Made by a program: the position numbers and the translations under genes. This document shows positions 33,493 to 42,832 of a stretch of DNA of 64,000 nucleotides, piece after piece. The notes below the pieces were generated by a model. That model saw only the letters and a list, made by a program, of their open reading frames with translations, was not told the origin of the DNA and made no database searches. The stretch is from Methylovulum miyakonense HT12 (GTDB taxonomy: Bacteria; Pseudomonadota; Gammaproteobacteria; Methylococcales; Methylomonadaceae). The stretch is taken from positions 934,119-998,118 of the forward strand of contig NZ_KB913025.1 of the NCBI RefSeq assembly GCF_000384075.1. The letters run 5' to 3'. The first letter of the stretch is position 1, and each line of letters begins with the position of its first letter.

Positions 33493-35121
33493 ATGACAAT
33501 ATCCCAACTGATTACCGACGAAGTCGAGCAATTTTTCGCCCCTGTATCAACTGACGCAATCAATGCGCTAATTAGCAAGTACCAACGAGACCGAGTTCAA
33601 CTTGAATCGGTTTCTAATATAGTTCTGGATGGTCTCAGCTCAGTATTCCACTACTTCACGAGTGGCAACCTCAAAGGAGAACGATATATCAGCGTAGCTC
33701 CATCCACATTGTTTAATCCTGTTGGCGCAGTGGCATCCCTTAATTCGGCTTATTGGTCACAAGCATTAGCTTTGACTGATGTGTTGGATTTCATGCCACA
33801 AAAACGTAGGGAGGAGTGGAATACACAAATCCACGAAATGACCACGCCGGATTTTGTTGAAGATACGGTGCGTGCCACCCTCATGGATTTAATTTTAATG
33901 CGGTCCCAGTTCTTTTCCGAGCGGGTTGACGGGGTGTTCCGGGCATTGTCGAAAAGTCACGTAACCAACACCCCGGAAGGGTTCAACAAACGGATGATTA
34001 TTGAAAACGTCATCAGCTCTTACGGCACGGTCGAGTATAACAAAGCCGGATACATTCACGATCTCCGTTGTATTGTGGCGAAGTTTATGGGTCTGGAAGA
34101 CCCGTCCGGCCATATCACCGGTAGGCTGATTGACCGGATAAAGAACACCCCTGGCGAATGGGTAGAGCTTGATGGAGGTGCTTTGAGAATCAAAGTATTC
34201 AAGAAAGGCACAGCACATTTGGAAGTCCACCCTGACATGGCGTGGCGATTGAATGCGGTTCTGGCCAGCCTCTACCCCGCTGCTATCCCATCTAAATTCC
34301 GCACCAAGCCGGAATCCAGACCTAAAGAGTATCGCCTTATCCAGCAGCCAATATCGACTGACGTACGGGAGATGTTATATGAAGGGACTTATTTCGATGA
34401 ATCCAACTACCAACGTGTCGGCTCGGATCATCAGAAATACCTTAAAAGAATTCACTCATTTTGTTTTAAATACACATCCAAAGAACACCCAACCACACTG
34501 TCTGCAGCAAAAGCTGCTTTAGAAGCTATTGGTGGTGTTGTGCAAAGCAACGGCGAAATTTGGTTCGACTACAACGCCAGAGACATTATCCAAGAAATTA
34601 TCATCCGTGGTTGTTTACCGGACGACAAGTCACATCAATTCTACCCTACCCCTAAGTGGTTGGCAGAACGTTTGGTGGATATGGCGGAGCTGGAACCGGA
34701 TATGAAGTGTCTGGAGCCTGAAGCTGGCCTGGGGGCGATTGCTGACGTGATCGCCGAGCGTATCCCCAACGACAAAGTAGACTGTGTGGAAATATCGGAG
34801 CTGCGTTGCGAAGTGCTGAAGGCCAAAGGGTATATGACGTTGTGCAAAGACTTTTTGACCATGAAATATGACCATAGATTGTTTAAACCTTGGCCGCGAA
34901 TCATCATGAACCCTCCGTTCAGTGAAGGACGTGCTTTAGCACATGTTAAGCACGCCTCGACTTGGCTGACTGAGGATGGCATCCTGGTTGCCATTATGCC
35001 TGCAAGTTACATTGGCAAAGATATTCTGCCGGGATTCCATATCACATGGTCTGAACGCATCGACAACGCCTTTGACGGAGCTGGCGTGTCAGTAGCCTTA
35101 ATGAAAGCAGTAAAGAAGTAA
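33493..35121 (+). CDS. DUF4942 / N6-adenine DNA methyltransferase
   Basis: 542 residues. The N-terminal 380 residues match the DUF4942 type of phage and mobile-element methyltransferases; the C-terminal part is a Rossmann methyltransferase with an SAM-binding region (CLEPEAGLGAIADVIAERIP) and the catalytic IMNPPFSEG motif (NPPF, as in N6-adenine enzymes). Probably methylates adenine in DNA to evade host restriction or mark phage DNA; no partner nuclease is encoded nearby. Starts at a complete punctuation element. Confidence 0.88.
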   Translation: MTISQLITDEVEQFFAPVSTDAINALISKYQRDRVQLESVSNIVLDGLSSVFHYFTSGNLKGERYISVAPSTLFNPVGAVASLNSAYWSQALALTDVLDFMPQKRREEWNTQIHEMTTPDFVEDTVRATLMDLILMRSQFFSERVDGVFRALSKSHVTNTPEGFNKRMIIENVISSYGTVEYNKAGYIHDLRCIVAKFMGLEDPSGHITGRLIDRIKNTPGEWVELDGGALRIKVFKKGTAHLEVHPDMAWRLNAVLASLYPAAIPSKFRTKPESRPKEYRLIQQPISTDVREMLYEGTYFDESNYQRVGSDHQKYLKRIHSFCFKYTSKEHPTTLSAAKAALEAIGGVVQSNGEIWFDYNARDIIQEIIIRGCLPDDKSHQFYPTPKWLAERLVDMAELEPDMKCLEPEAGLGAIADVIAERIPNDKVDCVEISELRCEVLKAKGYMTLCKDFLTMKYDHRLFKPWPRIIMNPPFSEGRALAHVKHASTWLTEDGILVAIMPASYIGKDILPGFHITWSERIDNAFDGAGVSVALMKAVKK

Positions 35122-35127
35122 ACCCAC

Positions 35128-35169
35128 ACCAACCCTCAGCACAGGGTTGGTAACCACCCCACCGGAGAC
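35128..35169 (+). promoter_or_regulatory. Punctuation element
   Basis: ACCAACCCT-CAGCAC-AGGGTTGGT, then ACCGGAGAC at 35161-35169, 8 nt before ATG 35178. Confidence 0.9.
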
Positions 35170-35177
35170 CCACAACA

Positions 35178-35873
35178 ATGTCGTATCTATTGTACGAAGG
35201 CCCATCCATGCTTGATGGAAAGCCCATCTTCATGGTTCTCACCGGGACGGAGCAACCGTCCCGCAACTCCAAAACTGGCCCCATGTTACAGACGTGGATA
35301 TTGAGGTCAGATGTTAACCCTTTAGATGCAATGCGCTTCAACGAAGACGTTTCTATCTGTGGCAATTGCCCGTTACGAGGGAGTGAAGGCAAAGGGCGGT
35401 CATGTTACGTCACCGTCGCCCGCGCACCGTATCAAATATACAAATCCAAACCCAACCTGAAGAAAATCAAAAAGCACATATTCAAAAACCGGGCGGTTCG
35501 CCTTGGAGCGTATGGTGACCCGGCGGCGATTCCTACTGAGGTGATTGCCGATATTCGCAAACGCGCCATCATGACCACTGGCTACACTCACCAGTGGCGG
35601 ACTTGTGACCAAGACCTTAAGCAGTTTATGATGGCCTCCTGTGACAGTGAGCAGGATCGGGAAGAAGCTAAGGCTTTAGGGTGGGCGACTTTACGTGTTA
35701 AAAAAGCTGACGACTCAAAACTGCCCGGAGAAGTTACCTGCCCGGCTTCTGAGGAAGCCGGTAAGAAAATGACCTGCTATAACTGTGGCCTGTGCCGTGG
35801 CGGCGATACTTCGGATGTCGTTATCAATGTGCATGGGGTGGGATTTAGAAATTTCGGGAGGGTGTATGGGTGA
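35178..35873 (+). CDS. Cys-rich conserved phage protein
   Basis: 231 residues. Opens MSYLLYEGPSMLDGKPIFMV, with NPLDAMRFNEDVSICGNCPL and two Cys clusters: CGNC with a following Cys near 55-70, and a second MTCYNCGLC near 205-212. This layout suggests a bound zinc or iron-sulphur cluster. Similar proteins occur widely in phages near replication genes, without assigned function as far as I know. Confidence 0.6.
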   Translation: MSYLLYEGPSMLDGKPIFMVLTGTEQPSRNSKTGPMLQTWILRSDVNPLDAMRFNEDVSICGNCPLRGSEGKGRSCYVTVARAPYQIYKSKPNLKKIKKHIFKNRAVRLGAYGDPAAIPTEVIADIRKRAIMTTGYTHQWRTCDQDLKQFMMASCDSEQDREEAKALGWATLRVKKADDSKLPGEVTCPASEEAGKKMTCYNCGLCRGGDTSDVVINVHGVGFRNFGRVYG

Positions 35874-36273
35874 AGATTCTGGAGAACAAGATGTGTTACT
35901 TTTGTTAACACAAACGTATGACCAAGAACGTATACGTGACTTGAACATATTGCCTAAACTTATGCCGGGCTTGGTGAGAGCTTCGGCAATTATAGGGGAA
36001 CTACCGATAGGGTACATCCGCCGATACTTGAAGCTAATCGATGCACCTGTCGGTAACAAAAAAGTGATTATGGTAGAAGCCTGGGGCTGGTTATACAACA
36101 ACCAGCACGAGTTGCCTTATACGGTGGCTCCAGTGGATATGGGTTTGGTTGCGGAATGGTTTCCACAAACGTCCTTTGCAACGTGTAATGAATTATCTAA
36201 ACTTGATGTGTCACAAGTGTTATTAAAACCTAGACCCACCAAACCTTGGTGGCGTAGAAACCAAAGGTGGTAA
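35866..36273 (+). CDS. Unknown protein, 135 residues
   Basis: ATG at 35866 after GGGAGG, overlapping the previous gene by 8 nt. Begins MGEDSGEQDVLLLLTQTYDQ; basic Trp/Arg tail (KPWWRRNQRW). No family recognised. Confidence 0.5.
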   Translation: MGEDSGEQDVLLLLTQTYDQERIRDLNILPKLMPGLVRASAIIGELPIGYIRRYLKLIDAPVGNKKVIMVEAWGWLYNNQHELPYTVAPVDMGLVAEWFPQTSFATCNELSKLDVSQVLLKPRPTKPWWRRNQRW

Positions 36274-36277
36274 ATAT

Positions 36278-36583
36278 ATGAAAGCAACCTTAACCGTCAT
36301 CACAACAACAATGATAGAAGTAACCGTTGACGACAACATCTTTACTCCGGCAGAGTTGAATGAGTTTGAGCAGAATATGTTTGCCTTAGATTCCCACGCC
36401 ACCCGCGAACATAGCCTACTGTCTTACATAGGAATTCAAATAGCTATTTCTGAAGGTACTATAGAAGATATTGAATGTGTGGGAAAAGCTACCCGTAAAG
36501 CTTTGGTGCGGGAATTTAACCCGGTAGTCCGTTTTGACATAATAGACACCGATCATGAAGTTGAAATTAGCGAGGAGACTTGA
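36278..36583 (+). CDS. Unknown protein, 101 residues
   Basis: Begins MKATLTVITTTMIEVTVDDN; mixed strand/helix, acidic end. Its stop overlaps the next ATG (TGATG), so the pair is coupled. Confidence 0.5.
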   Translation: MKATLTVITTTMIEVTVDDNIFTPAELNEFEQNMFALDSHATREHSLLSYIGIQIAISEGTIEDIECVGKATRKALVREFNPVVRFDIIDTDHEVEISEET

Positions 36584-36894
36584 TGGCCAAAATCATACCC
36601 CTTTTTCCAAACCGACCGCCTGACGATAAAACCCAGCCGTCAGGGAATCCCAGAACCTACACCCTGGAGCAACTTTCAAAAGGCATCGGCATCGCGCTCC
36701 TGGTCACCAAAGACACCCTGGCCGCCCGGTTTTTGTTGGGTAAATTCAACCATGCTGTAAACTCCAGCCATTATGACATTGAGTTTACATATCAGGAGGT
36801 TATACAGTACGCGGATTATCTGGACCCGGACAAGTCTCGACGGTACAACGAGTTGGCCATACAATTACTTCATGCGTACTATTCCACTCCCTGA
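36583..36894 (+). CDS. Unknown protein, 103 residues
   Basis: Begins MAKIIPLFPNRPPDDKTQPS with a Pro-rich start, then a helical domain ending AIQLLHAYYSTP. Last gene before the primase block. Confidence 0.5.
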   Translation: MAKIIPLFPNRPPDDKTQPSGNPRTYTLEQLSKGIGIALLVTKDTLAARFLLGKFNHAVNSSHYDIEFTYQEVIQYADYLDPDKSRRYNELAIQLLHAYYSTP

Positions 36895-36913
36895 GTTTTT
36901 AAAGTAATCTATT

Positions 36914-36955
36914 GATCCCCGGTGCAGCACACACTGGGGATCACATACCGGAGAC
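36914..36955 (+). promoter_or_regulatory. Punctuation element, 11-bp stem
   Basis: GATCCCCGGTG-CAGCACA-CACTGGGGATC, then ACCGGAGAC at 36947-36955, 4 nt before ATG 36960. Confidence 0.9.
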
Positions 36956-36959
36956 GAAC

Positions 36960-37049
36960 ATGACACACCCATCAGCCCAGCTATGGGCAATAAGTCCTTA
37001 TTGCCTTTCAAATCTCCAAACATGGACACCTAGAATTTTTAAGGGGTAG
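36960..37049 (+). other. 29-codon N-terminal frame ending in amber, in frame with primase
   Basis: ATG 36960 directly after the ACCGGAGAC leader reads MTHPSAQLWAISPYCLSNLQ through RIFKG, then TAG, then AVAAYRYYRTV in the same frame. The leader position shows that this ATG is the ancestral start of the primase. Either a nonsense mutation bypassed by a GTG start at 37053, a short leader peptide, or readthrough. Confidence 0.6.
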
Positions 37050-37052
37050 GCT

Positions 37053-39914
37053 GTGGCTGCCTACCGATATTATCGAACCGTCGCCGAAGGGCCGGCGAAA
37101 TGGCACGTTTGCCTGGAATCCGAAGCAGAAGAAATCGCCAGGACATCCGCCATGCACATGGTGCCGTGGTGTGTGGACTCCCCCATTGAAGATGGTGTCA
37201 CCGAAATCTCCAAGCTCCGCTACTTCGGGGATCTGGTCATTGATATTGACCATGGAAAATCGTCAGACACGGAAGCAGAATTGGTGCCGGCCATTGAAGC
37301 CTCCATAAAATCAGCTAATCAAATTATCGAGTGGTTTGCCGAACGCTGTGATCCGGCCCAGTTGACTATCTGGGCATCAGGGAAAAAAGGATTCCATATC
37401 GTCATCCCGGCCAAGCTAATCCACTCCGGCAAGGCTATGATCCGTGGCCTGCCTTTAATTTATAAGGAAATGGTCAACCGGATCGAGATCGACACCGGGG
37501 CGACCGGCATAGACAAAAGCCTTTATGCCCAAGGCCGTGGACACACGGTCAGGATTCCCAATAAGAGGCGTCCTGAGGGCACCTACAAAGTCGAGGTGTC
37601 AGTCAGGGACATGGCATTGATGACCTATGACAGATACCAGCAGCTTGTTGCTGCCCCTCGACCTCTGCTGAAACACCCTGCCCTGGCAACTTCCATACCT
37701 TTGATGTCGATGTTCAACTTGGCAAAAGCCCAGGTTGAAAACTATAAAGAAGACACGACCGTCACCGGATTAGCGGATGAAGACCTTGCTGAGTTCGGTA
37801 CCGACCAACACCCTGAATGTATATCCCGCCTTGTCAACTGGGAAAAGGTCAATCCAGAGGTTAACTACAACCGACTGGCCATGCAACTGGCCATCTATCT
37901 ACGGGCTGCTTCCGTACCTGCGGATACACAGGGCCTAATGGTGAAAGACTTTGCCAGAAACGGGCATTCTTCCTCTTATGACACCCCGGAAAAGAGGGAG
38001 CGTCACTTAACGATCCAAGTAGCCCCATCGACAAAGAACACGCCGTTTTCTTGCGGCGCCATGCGCTCCTCCGTGGATATGAAGGGTGCTTGCGGATCCT
38101 GCCCTATTTATCAGAAACGAGAAGCCGACTCGGCGACCTTGTCCAGGGTATTGGCTACGGATGCTGGCTACAGCATCACAAACCGGGACGGGGAACCCCG
38201 AAAACTGACCAACTTCATTCTGGATATCCAAAACTTCAATGTCCCGAAAGGGTTGCGGGGGCGTAGTTCAGAAGCTTGGACAAGTGGCGTCGCCTCCATC
38301 CACATGAACGGCAGGTGGAGCCAGGACGTGGAGTTTAGGCGTGACGCTTTCGAGAGCGCGAAGGAGTTTAAGTCCACATTCGGGGTTTTAAAACCGATGT
38401 GGATGGTGGTTAACGACAACGATGTGATGCAGATAAAAACTTACATCTGCAACTTGACTGAAGGTATGAACGGTATGAAACCAACAAATTCGGTCGGCTT
38501 GCGCCGACATTCTTTTATCCCTGATGGTTCGGACACCCCTGAAACAGAGACAGTCTGGGTAGAGCCGGGCTGGTCAATATCTTCCTCAGGGCTTACTAGC
38601 ACTCTCCGCCTAATCGGGGATGTGGAATGGATGGCAAAACATGAGCACCGGCAAAGCCCTCGCCGGTTCACCCCTGAGTATAATAAAACCATGCTGCACT
38701 TGTTAGGGTGCTCCGAACCGAAAGTAGTGGGGATGTTGTTGGGGTGGGTCATAGCCGCCCAAGTGCGTGAGTATATTTTTCAGAATGTAAAAGAGTTCCC
38801 GCTCCTCAACGTAGAAGGGGTGTCAGGGGCTGGTAAGACCAAAACCGTAGCATTGTTTGCTGCCCTCAGTTCAGCGGATTACCTCACCAACACCCCTCCG
38901 GTAGTTTCAGGGATGACGCCTGTACCAATGCGGATGGCAGGGACCAGTTCGACATCCGTAGTTAGGGTGTTAGATGAATGCACTAAACCTAAGTTACCTT
39001 TCCAGAAATGGATAGCAATCCGGGAGATCCTCAAAGCCAGCTCCCAACAGTCCACTGTCCAGACTGGTACGATCAAAGGTAAAACAGTGGCCGGGGAACA
39101 TGGCGCCGGCATAATTCACGAAAAGGTCACGTCGCCAATGGCGTTCTTGTCCACTTGTGAAGTGGACGAGCCGGAAATTTGGAACCGGTCAATCATCGTC
39201 AAACTGAACAAGAATCTACACCGCGTACGCGAATATGGCCGTAATTTCACCGCGTTGAACAACAACCCCAACGAATGGCAAAACTTGTTTGCCATCGCCC
39301 GCATCATTATGCTGGATGCCCTCTATCTGGCTGAAGAACCCGTGATGGGGATGTTCACTGATGTACATGAAAAAATGTCGGACATGCTTGATAGCCGTAT
39401 CCGCAATATGTATACCTGGGTTTTTACAGGCTTGACGTATATGTCCGAGGTGGTGGACAGGTGTGGCGGCTCAGAAGAAGTGGCTAAGAAACTTGACTCA
39501 ATCCATACGGAGACATGGGGTTGGTTCACCTCCAATATGGAAGGTATCCATACCCAGAAGAACCGCAATGAAATCGACATATTTTTCGAACGCCTGGGCC
39601 AGGCGGCGGCGAAATTGGATAGCCAAGATAGGCCATGCCTACGTAAAGGTCTCCACTATATACGCGACCAGGACGTTTTATACCTACAGATGGGCGCGTG
39701 TTTCACGGTGTATTTAGTCACATGCCGATGGCTTGGCCAGAACCCTGAATTCAACTCCGCTGAGGCGTTGGAGCAAGCCATGCAGCACGAGGAATATTTC
39801 CTTGGGAAGGAGCGGCGCGGGTCAGTGATGGGAGGACCTGTGCTGTCGTGGGTGAAGGTCAATGTGCCGAAGCTGGAAGGCCGGGACCATGATTGTGGGA
39901 GGTTTGAGGAATGA
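37053..39914 (+). CDS. Primase-helicase (archaeo-eukaryotic primase domain plus P-loop helicase)
   Basis: 953 residues from GTG 37053. Primase part: the metal-binding Asp pair in LVIDIDHG (64-66) and a nucleotide-binding SGKKGFHIVIP (109-119), the pattern of archaeo-eukaryotic primases; then a Cys-rich segment (CGAMRSSVDMKGACGSCPI) that may bind zinc. C-terminal helicase part: P-loop VEGVSGAGKTKT near residue 590. It would unwind the fork and prime lagging strand synthesis. The frame is also open upstream back to 36960 apart from one amber codon. Confidence 0.85.
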   Translation: MAAYRYYRTVAEGPAKWHVCLESEAEEIARTSAMHMVPWCVDSPIEDGVTEISKLRYFGDLVIDIDHGKSSDTEAELVPAIEASIKSANQIIEWFAERCDPAQLTIWASGKKGFHIVIPAKLIHSGKAMIRGLPLIYKEMVNRIEIDTGATGIDKSLYAQGRGHTVRIPNKRRPEGTYKVEVSVRDMALMTYDRYQQLVAAPRPLLKHPALATSIPLMSMFNLAKAQVENYKEDTTVTGLADEDLAEFGTDQHPECISRLVNWEKVNPEVNYNRLAMQLAIYLRAASVPADTQGLMVKDFARNGHSSSYDTPEKRERHLTIQVAPSTKNTPFSCGAMRSSVDMKGACGSCPIYQKREADSATLSRVLATDAGYSITNRDGEPRKLTNFILDIQNFNVPKGLRGRSSEAWTSGVASIHMNGRWSQDVEFRRDAFESAKEFKSTFGVLKPMWMVVNDNDVMQIKTYICNLTEGMNGMKPTNSVGLRRHSFIPDGSDTPETETVWVEPGWSISSSGLTSTLRLIGDVEWMAKHEHRQSPRRFTPEYNKTMLHLLGCSEPKVVGMLLGWVIAAQVREYIFQNVKEFPLLNVEGVSGAGKTKTVALFAALSSADYLTNTPPVVSGMTPVPMRMAGTSSTSVVRVLDECTKPKLPFQKWIAIREILKASSQQSTVQTGTIKGKTVAGEHGAGIIHEKVTSPMAFLSTCEVDEPEIWNRSIIVKLNKNLHRVREYGRNFTALNNNPNEWQNLFAIARIIMLDALYLAEEPVMGMFTDVHEKMSDMLDSRIRNMYTWVFTGLTYMSEVVDRCGGSEEVAKKLDSIHTETWGWFTSNMEGIHTQKNRNEIDIFFERLGQAAAKLDSQDRPCLRKGLHYIRDQDVLYLQMGACFTVYLVTCRWLGQNPEFNSAEALEQAMQHEEYFLGKERRGSVMGGPVLSWVKVNVPKLEGRDHDCGRFEE

Positions 39915-41593
39915 TCCAACACTCCTTGGCCGCTTTCTTCGAAGCCGCTTTGATCACGGACTACCCTGACTGGGCACACGCAGTTGCGGTGGCACCGTCC
40001 GGCAACCCCAACTACGCCCCACGCCGATACCAAGTCACAGGCTTAAACCACCTGGCCACCAATCTGCCAAGGGCGGCGAACTATGACGACTGCGGGACCG
40101 GTAAGACCTTACAGCTGCAGGCGTATATGCTGTGGCTGGTGGGTGCCGGTAACAAAGGCGTTGCCATTATGCCACCTGCTTTGGTCGTGCAGTTTTTTAA
40201 CTCGTTTGCCAGGGATTTTCCAGGGGTGCAGGACTTCGTCCGTTTCGGGATGGTAAATGGGGAGCGGCATACACGCCAGAAACAGATCTCTGCGTTCAAC
40301 GCCGCAGGTTGGCCGGACGTTGTGGTCATGTCGTACGAGACCTTCTTAGGAAACGAATATGACCGGCAGGATGTGAGCCGCTTTAAAAAAGCGTACAAAG
40401 ATGCGGGTTTGAAAATAAAACCTTCGGACTGGCGGCGATTCCAACAAGACCAAGCCGTAGCGGGAAACCCTTACCAATATTTTCAAGGGGGGGAAGTCAC
40501 CGCGCTCAATTTAAAAGGCGCCGCACTAAAAGGCTTAGGCTATAGCTTCCTAGTATGTGATGAGGCTCATAAACTCAAGAACCCTGCTTCTAAGATCCAC
40601 CAAGCGGTGTGTGACTATGTCCAACCGGACCTGGGGGACGGCAGTAACGGCCTTACCTTAGCCACTGGCAGCCCCATCGAAACCAACGTCGAGGACGCAT
40701 ACGGGCTGATTAAGCTGATAGACCCTACCCGGTACGGCAGTGTCAGGGCATTTGAGTCTATGCACTGCGTGTTGCTGCCAAACACCCAGTTTAGAAAAGT
40801 TATCGGATACCAAAACCTGGATCACTTATACCGGGTACTGTATTCGAAAGGACGGCGTGTCACTAAGCAGCAAGCGTTCCCCGATATGCCGACGCGGCTG
40901 GTAACCGAGGTGGCGGTGACATTAAGCCCACCCCACCGTGCCTTGTACAAGAAATTGGTAAGCGAAAGGGTGTTGGAGTTAGGGGACGGCTTGATAGACG
41001 CCACTCAACAACAAAGCCTATATAACTTTTCTCAGCGTATCTTGATCTGCCCAAACCAATTTACAGATAAACCAATCAAAGACAACACCATGTTGACAGC
41101 CATCGACGACTTATTAGATTCAATAGGGGAGCAGAAAATCATCGTGTTCGCCTGGTATCAGGAGTCCGTGGCGGCAATAGCCGGACACCTCAAACACCGT
41201 AACCCCGTCATTATCAACGGCACAGTGACCAACAACCAACGGGAGGCGGCCAAAATTGCGTTCATTAAGGATCCAAAATGTAAGGCGCTAGTCGCCAACC
41301 CCAAAAGTGGAGGTGTTGGGTTGGACGGGTTCCAGCACGTCTGTTCCTACGCAATTTTTGCCGATATATGTCCGCATCCAGGGGCTTTTGACCAAGCAGT
41401 CTCCCGTCTCGACCGATCTGGGCAAACCGAAACCACTAACATTTATTTGCTAGTTCCGACAGGCACAGTGGCAGTTAAGCTGCGCAATGATTTATGCCGT
41501 AAAGAAAGCAATGCCAACGAAGTTGTGCAAGACAAAAAAGCCTTGATCTCCGAGCTGTTGGGGGAACAAGGGCTACAGGGTTCACTAGCGTAG
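39911..41593 (+). CDS. SNF2/DEAD-type helicase
   Basis: 560 residues; ATG overlaps the primase stop (ATGA). Motif I DDCGTGKT (59-66), motif II CDEAHKLKN (about 215), motif III TGSPIETN, motif V/VI (SGGVGLDGFQ; QAVSRLDRSGQ). These identify an SNF2-like superfamily 2 ATPase, common in phage replication clusters and acting in fork remodelling or recombination. Full length for a phage enzyme. Confidence 0.92.
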   Translation: MIQHSLAAFFEAALITDYPDWAHAVAVAPSGNPNYAPRRYQVTGLNHLATNLPRAANYDDCGTGKTLQLQAYMLWLVGAGNKGVAIMPPALVVQFFNSFARDFPGVQDFVRFGMVNGERHTRQKQISAFNAAGWPDVVVMSYETFLGNEYDRQDVSRFKKAYKDAGLKIKPSDWRRFQQDQAVAGNPYQYFQGGEVTALNLKGAALKGLGYSFLVCDEAHKLKNPASKIHQAVCDYVQPDLGDGSNGLTLATGSPIETNVEDAYGLIKLIDPTRYGSVRAFESMHCVLLPNTQFRKVIGYQNLDHLYRVLYSKGRRVTKQQAFPDMPTRLVTEVAVTLSPPHRALYKKLVSERVLELGDGLIDATQQQSLYNFSQRILICPNQFTDKPIKDNTMLTAIDDLLDSIGEQKIIVFAWYQESVAAIAGHLKHRNPVIINGTVTNNQREAAKIAFIKDPKCKALVANPKSGGVGLDGFQHVCSYAIFADICPHPGAFDQAVSRLDRSGQTETTNIYLLVPTGTVAVKLRNDLCRKESNANEVVQDKKALISELLGEQGLQGSLA

Positions 41594-41601
41594 GAGTTAA
41601 T

Positions 41602-41751
41602 ATGGGGATCATAACAGTTGCGAGAGTCAGAGGGGTTGTCCGTCAAACACTACCTGACGGCACAACGTGCGAAATTGAAGACAAAACCGATTGGGCTAGG
41701 TTAGAAGCCATGACCGATGAAGAAATTGAAGCTGTAGTTTTTGATGAATAA
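41602..41751 (+). CDS. Small acidic protein, 49 residues
   Basis: ATG 41602 after TAGGAG reads MGIITVARVRGVVRQTLPDG and ends EIEAVVFDE. It overlaps the next gene by 8 nt. Unrecognised; fits the operon spacing. Confidence 0.5.
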   Translation: MGIITVARVRGVVRQTLPDGTTCEIEDKTDWARLEAMTDEEIEAVVFDE

Positions 41752-42100
41752 CATTTCTGAAAAAGACAACCCTCTAGGTATTGAAGTTGGAGATATTGTT
41801 AAGTGCTTTGAGCATTTAAAAACAGGTGTTCGGTATTCAGATGGGGTATGTAAAGCAGCCACTGCCCGATTGACAATTGGCAGAGTGGAGAAAGGCAGAG
41901 TTTACTGTGTAGATCATGTCAACGGCCCAACGTTGGTGATCTATGTGAGTATCTTGTCCGGGTATTTATTCGAACACCCTTACTACCTTACATATAAACA
42001 TTTCTGGCACATAGTGTCTCTGCGTGACCAATACACCACGGAGATATTTTATAAGCACAACGATCCACTGATAAAGGAGTTATATGGAACAGATAGGTAA
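41744..42100 (+). CDS. Unknown protein, 118 residues
   Basis: Begins MNNISEKDNPLGIEVGDIVK; looks like a small beta domain (SH3-like) with Tyr-rich end. Overlaps both neighbours. No family assigned. Confidence 0.45.
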   Translation: MNNISEKDNPLGIEVGDIVKCFEHLKTGVRYSDGVCKAATARLTIGRVEKGRVYCVDHVNGPTLVIYVSILSGYLFEHPYYLTYKHFWHIVSLRDQYTTEIFYKHNDPLIKELYGTDR

Positions 42101-42707
42101 AAAGATTACCGGCTACCAAGTAAAAACCACAGCAGCTGAACCTCTGCCAACTGTGCAGCAGATGCACGAGGATCTGAAACGGCCTGATGTGTTGCTGGGC
42201 AGCACCTACAAAGTGAAAACGCCGCAATCGGATCATGCGTTGTACATCACCATCAACGACATGGTTTTGAACCAAGGCACCGCCCAAGAGGAGCTCCACC
42301 CTTACGAGATATTCCTGAACTCTAAGAATATGGAAAATTTTCAATGGGTTTTGGCCTTGACGCGGGGTATTTCGGCGGTGTTTCGTAAAGGAGGTGATGT
42401 GTGCTTCCTTGTGGAGGAGTTGCGTGCCATCTTTGACCCAAAAGGAGGGTACTTTAAAAAAGGCGGGGTATTTATGCCGTCACTGGTGGCGGAGATTGGG
42501 TTAGTGATTGAAACCCACTTAAAGTCTATTGGCAGACTTAAGCCGGAGCCAATGGATACGGCACGGATGCAGTTTATTGGGACGAAATTAAATCAAACTG
42601 GGTTTCTACCGGCGGCGATACTGTGTAACAAATGTATGGCGAAAGCTGTAACAGTCATGGACGGGTGCCAAACCTGCTTAAATTGCGGGGATAGCAAGTG
42701 TGGGTAG
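42084..42707 (+). CDS. NrdJb-like / TSCPD-domain protein (class II ribonucleotide reductase C-terminal part)
   Basis: 207 residues with AAAGGAG upstream. EIFLNSKNMENFQWVLALTR, ISAVFRKGGDVCFLVEELRA and FDPKGGYFKKGG match TSCPD proteins such as NrdJb, the small half of split B12-dependent ribonucleotide reductase. The C-terminal CNKCMAKAVTVMDGCQTCLN followed by CGDSKCG is the zinc and redox Cys tail used to re-reduce the active site. No catalytic NrdJa-like subunit is in the window, so it may work with the host enzyme. Confidence 0.8.
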   Translation: MEQIGKKITGYQVKTTAAEPLPTVQQMHEDLKRPDVLLGSTYKVKTPQSDHALYITINDMVLNQGTAQEELHPYEIFLNSKNMENFQWVLALTRGISAVFRKGGDVCFLVEELRAIFDPKGGYFKKGGVFMPSLVAEIGLVIETHLKSIGRLKPEPMDTARMQFIGTKLNQTGFLPAAILCNKCMAKAVTVMDGCQTCLNCGDSKCG

Positions 42708-42719
42708 ATTCCCAAAACA

Positions 42720-42728
42720 ATAACCGGA
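42720..42728 (+). promoter_or_regulatory. Orphan ACCGGAGAC leader (approximate position)
   Basis: ATAACCGGAGACAAC at about 42718-42732 is followed by AAATC instead of ATG and no gene; seems a decayed start. Confidence 0.5.
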
Positions 42729-42766
42729 GACAACAAATCCAGGCTAGTAACAATTGAACCCAGCAC

Positions 42767-42827
42767 ACCACACCCGCAAAGGACGGGTTATTTAATCCTT
42801 TACCGTAATTTTTTAACAACTGGAGAC
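42767..42827 (+). promoter_or_regulatory. Degenerate punctuation element
   Basis: ACCCG-CAAAGGA-CGGGT replaces the CAGCAC loop, though CCAGCAC occurs just upstream; leader is ACTGGAGAC (42819-42827), 5 nt before ATG 42833. Confidence 0.55.
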
Positions 42828-42832
42828 ACAAA

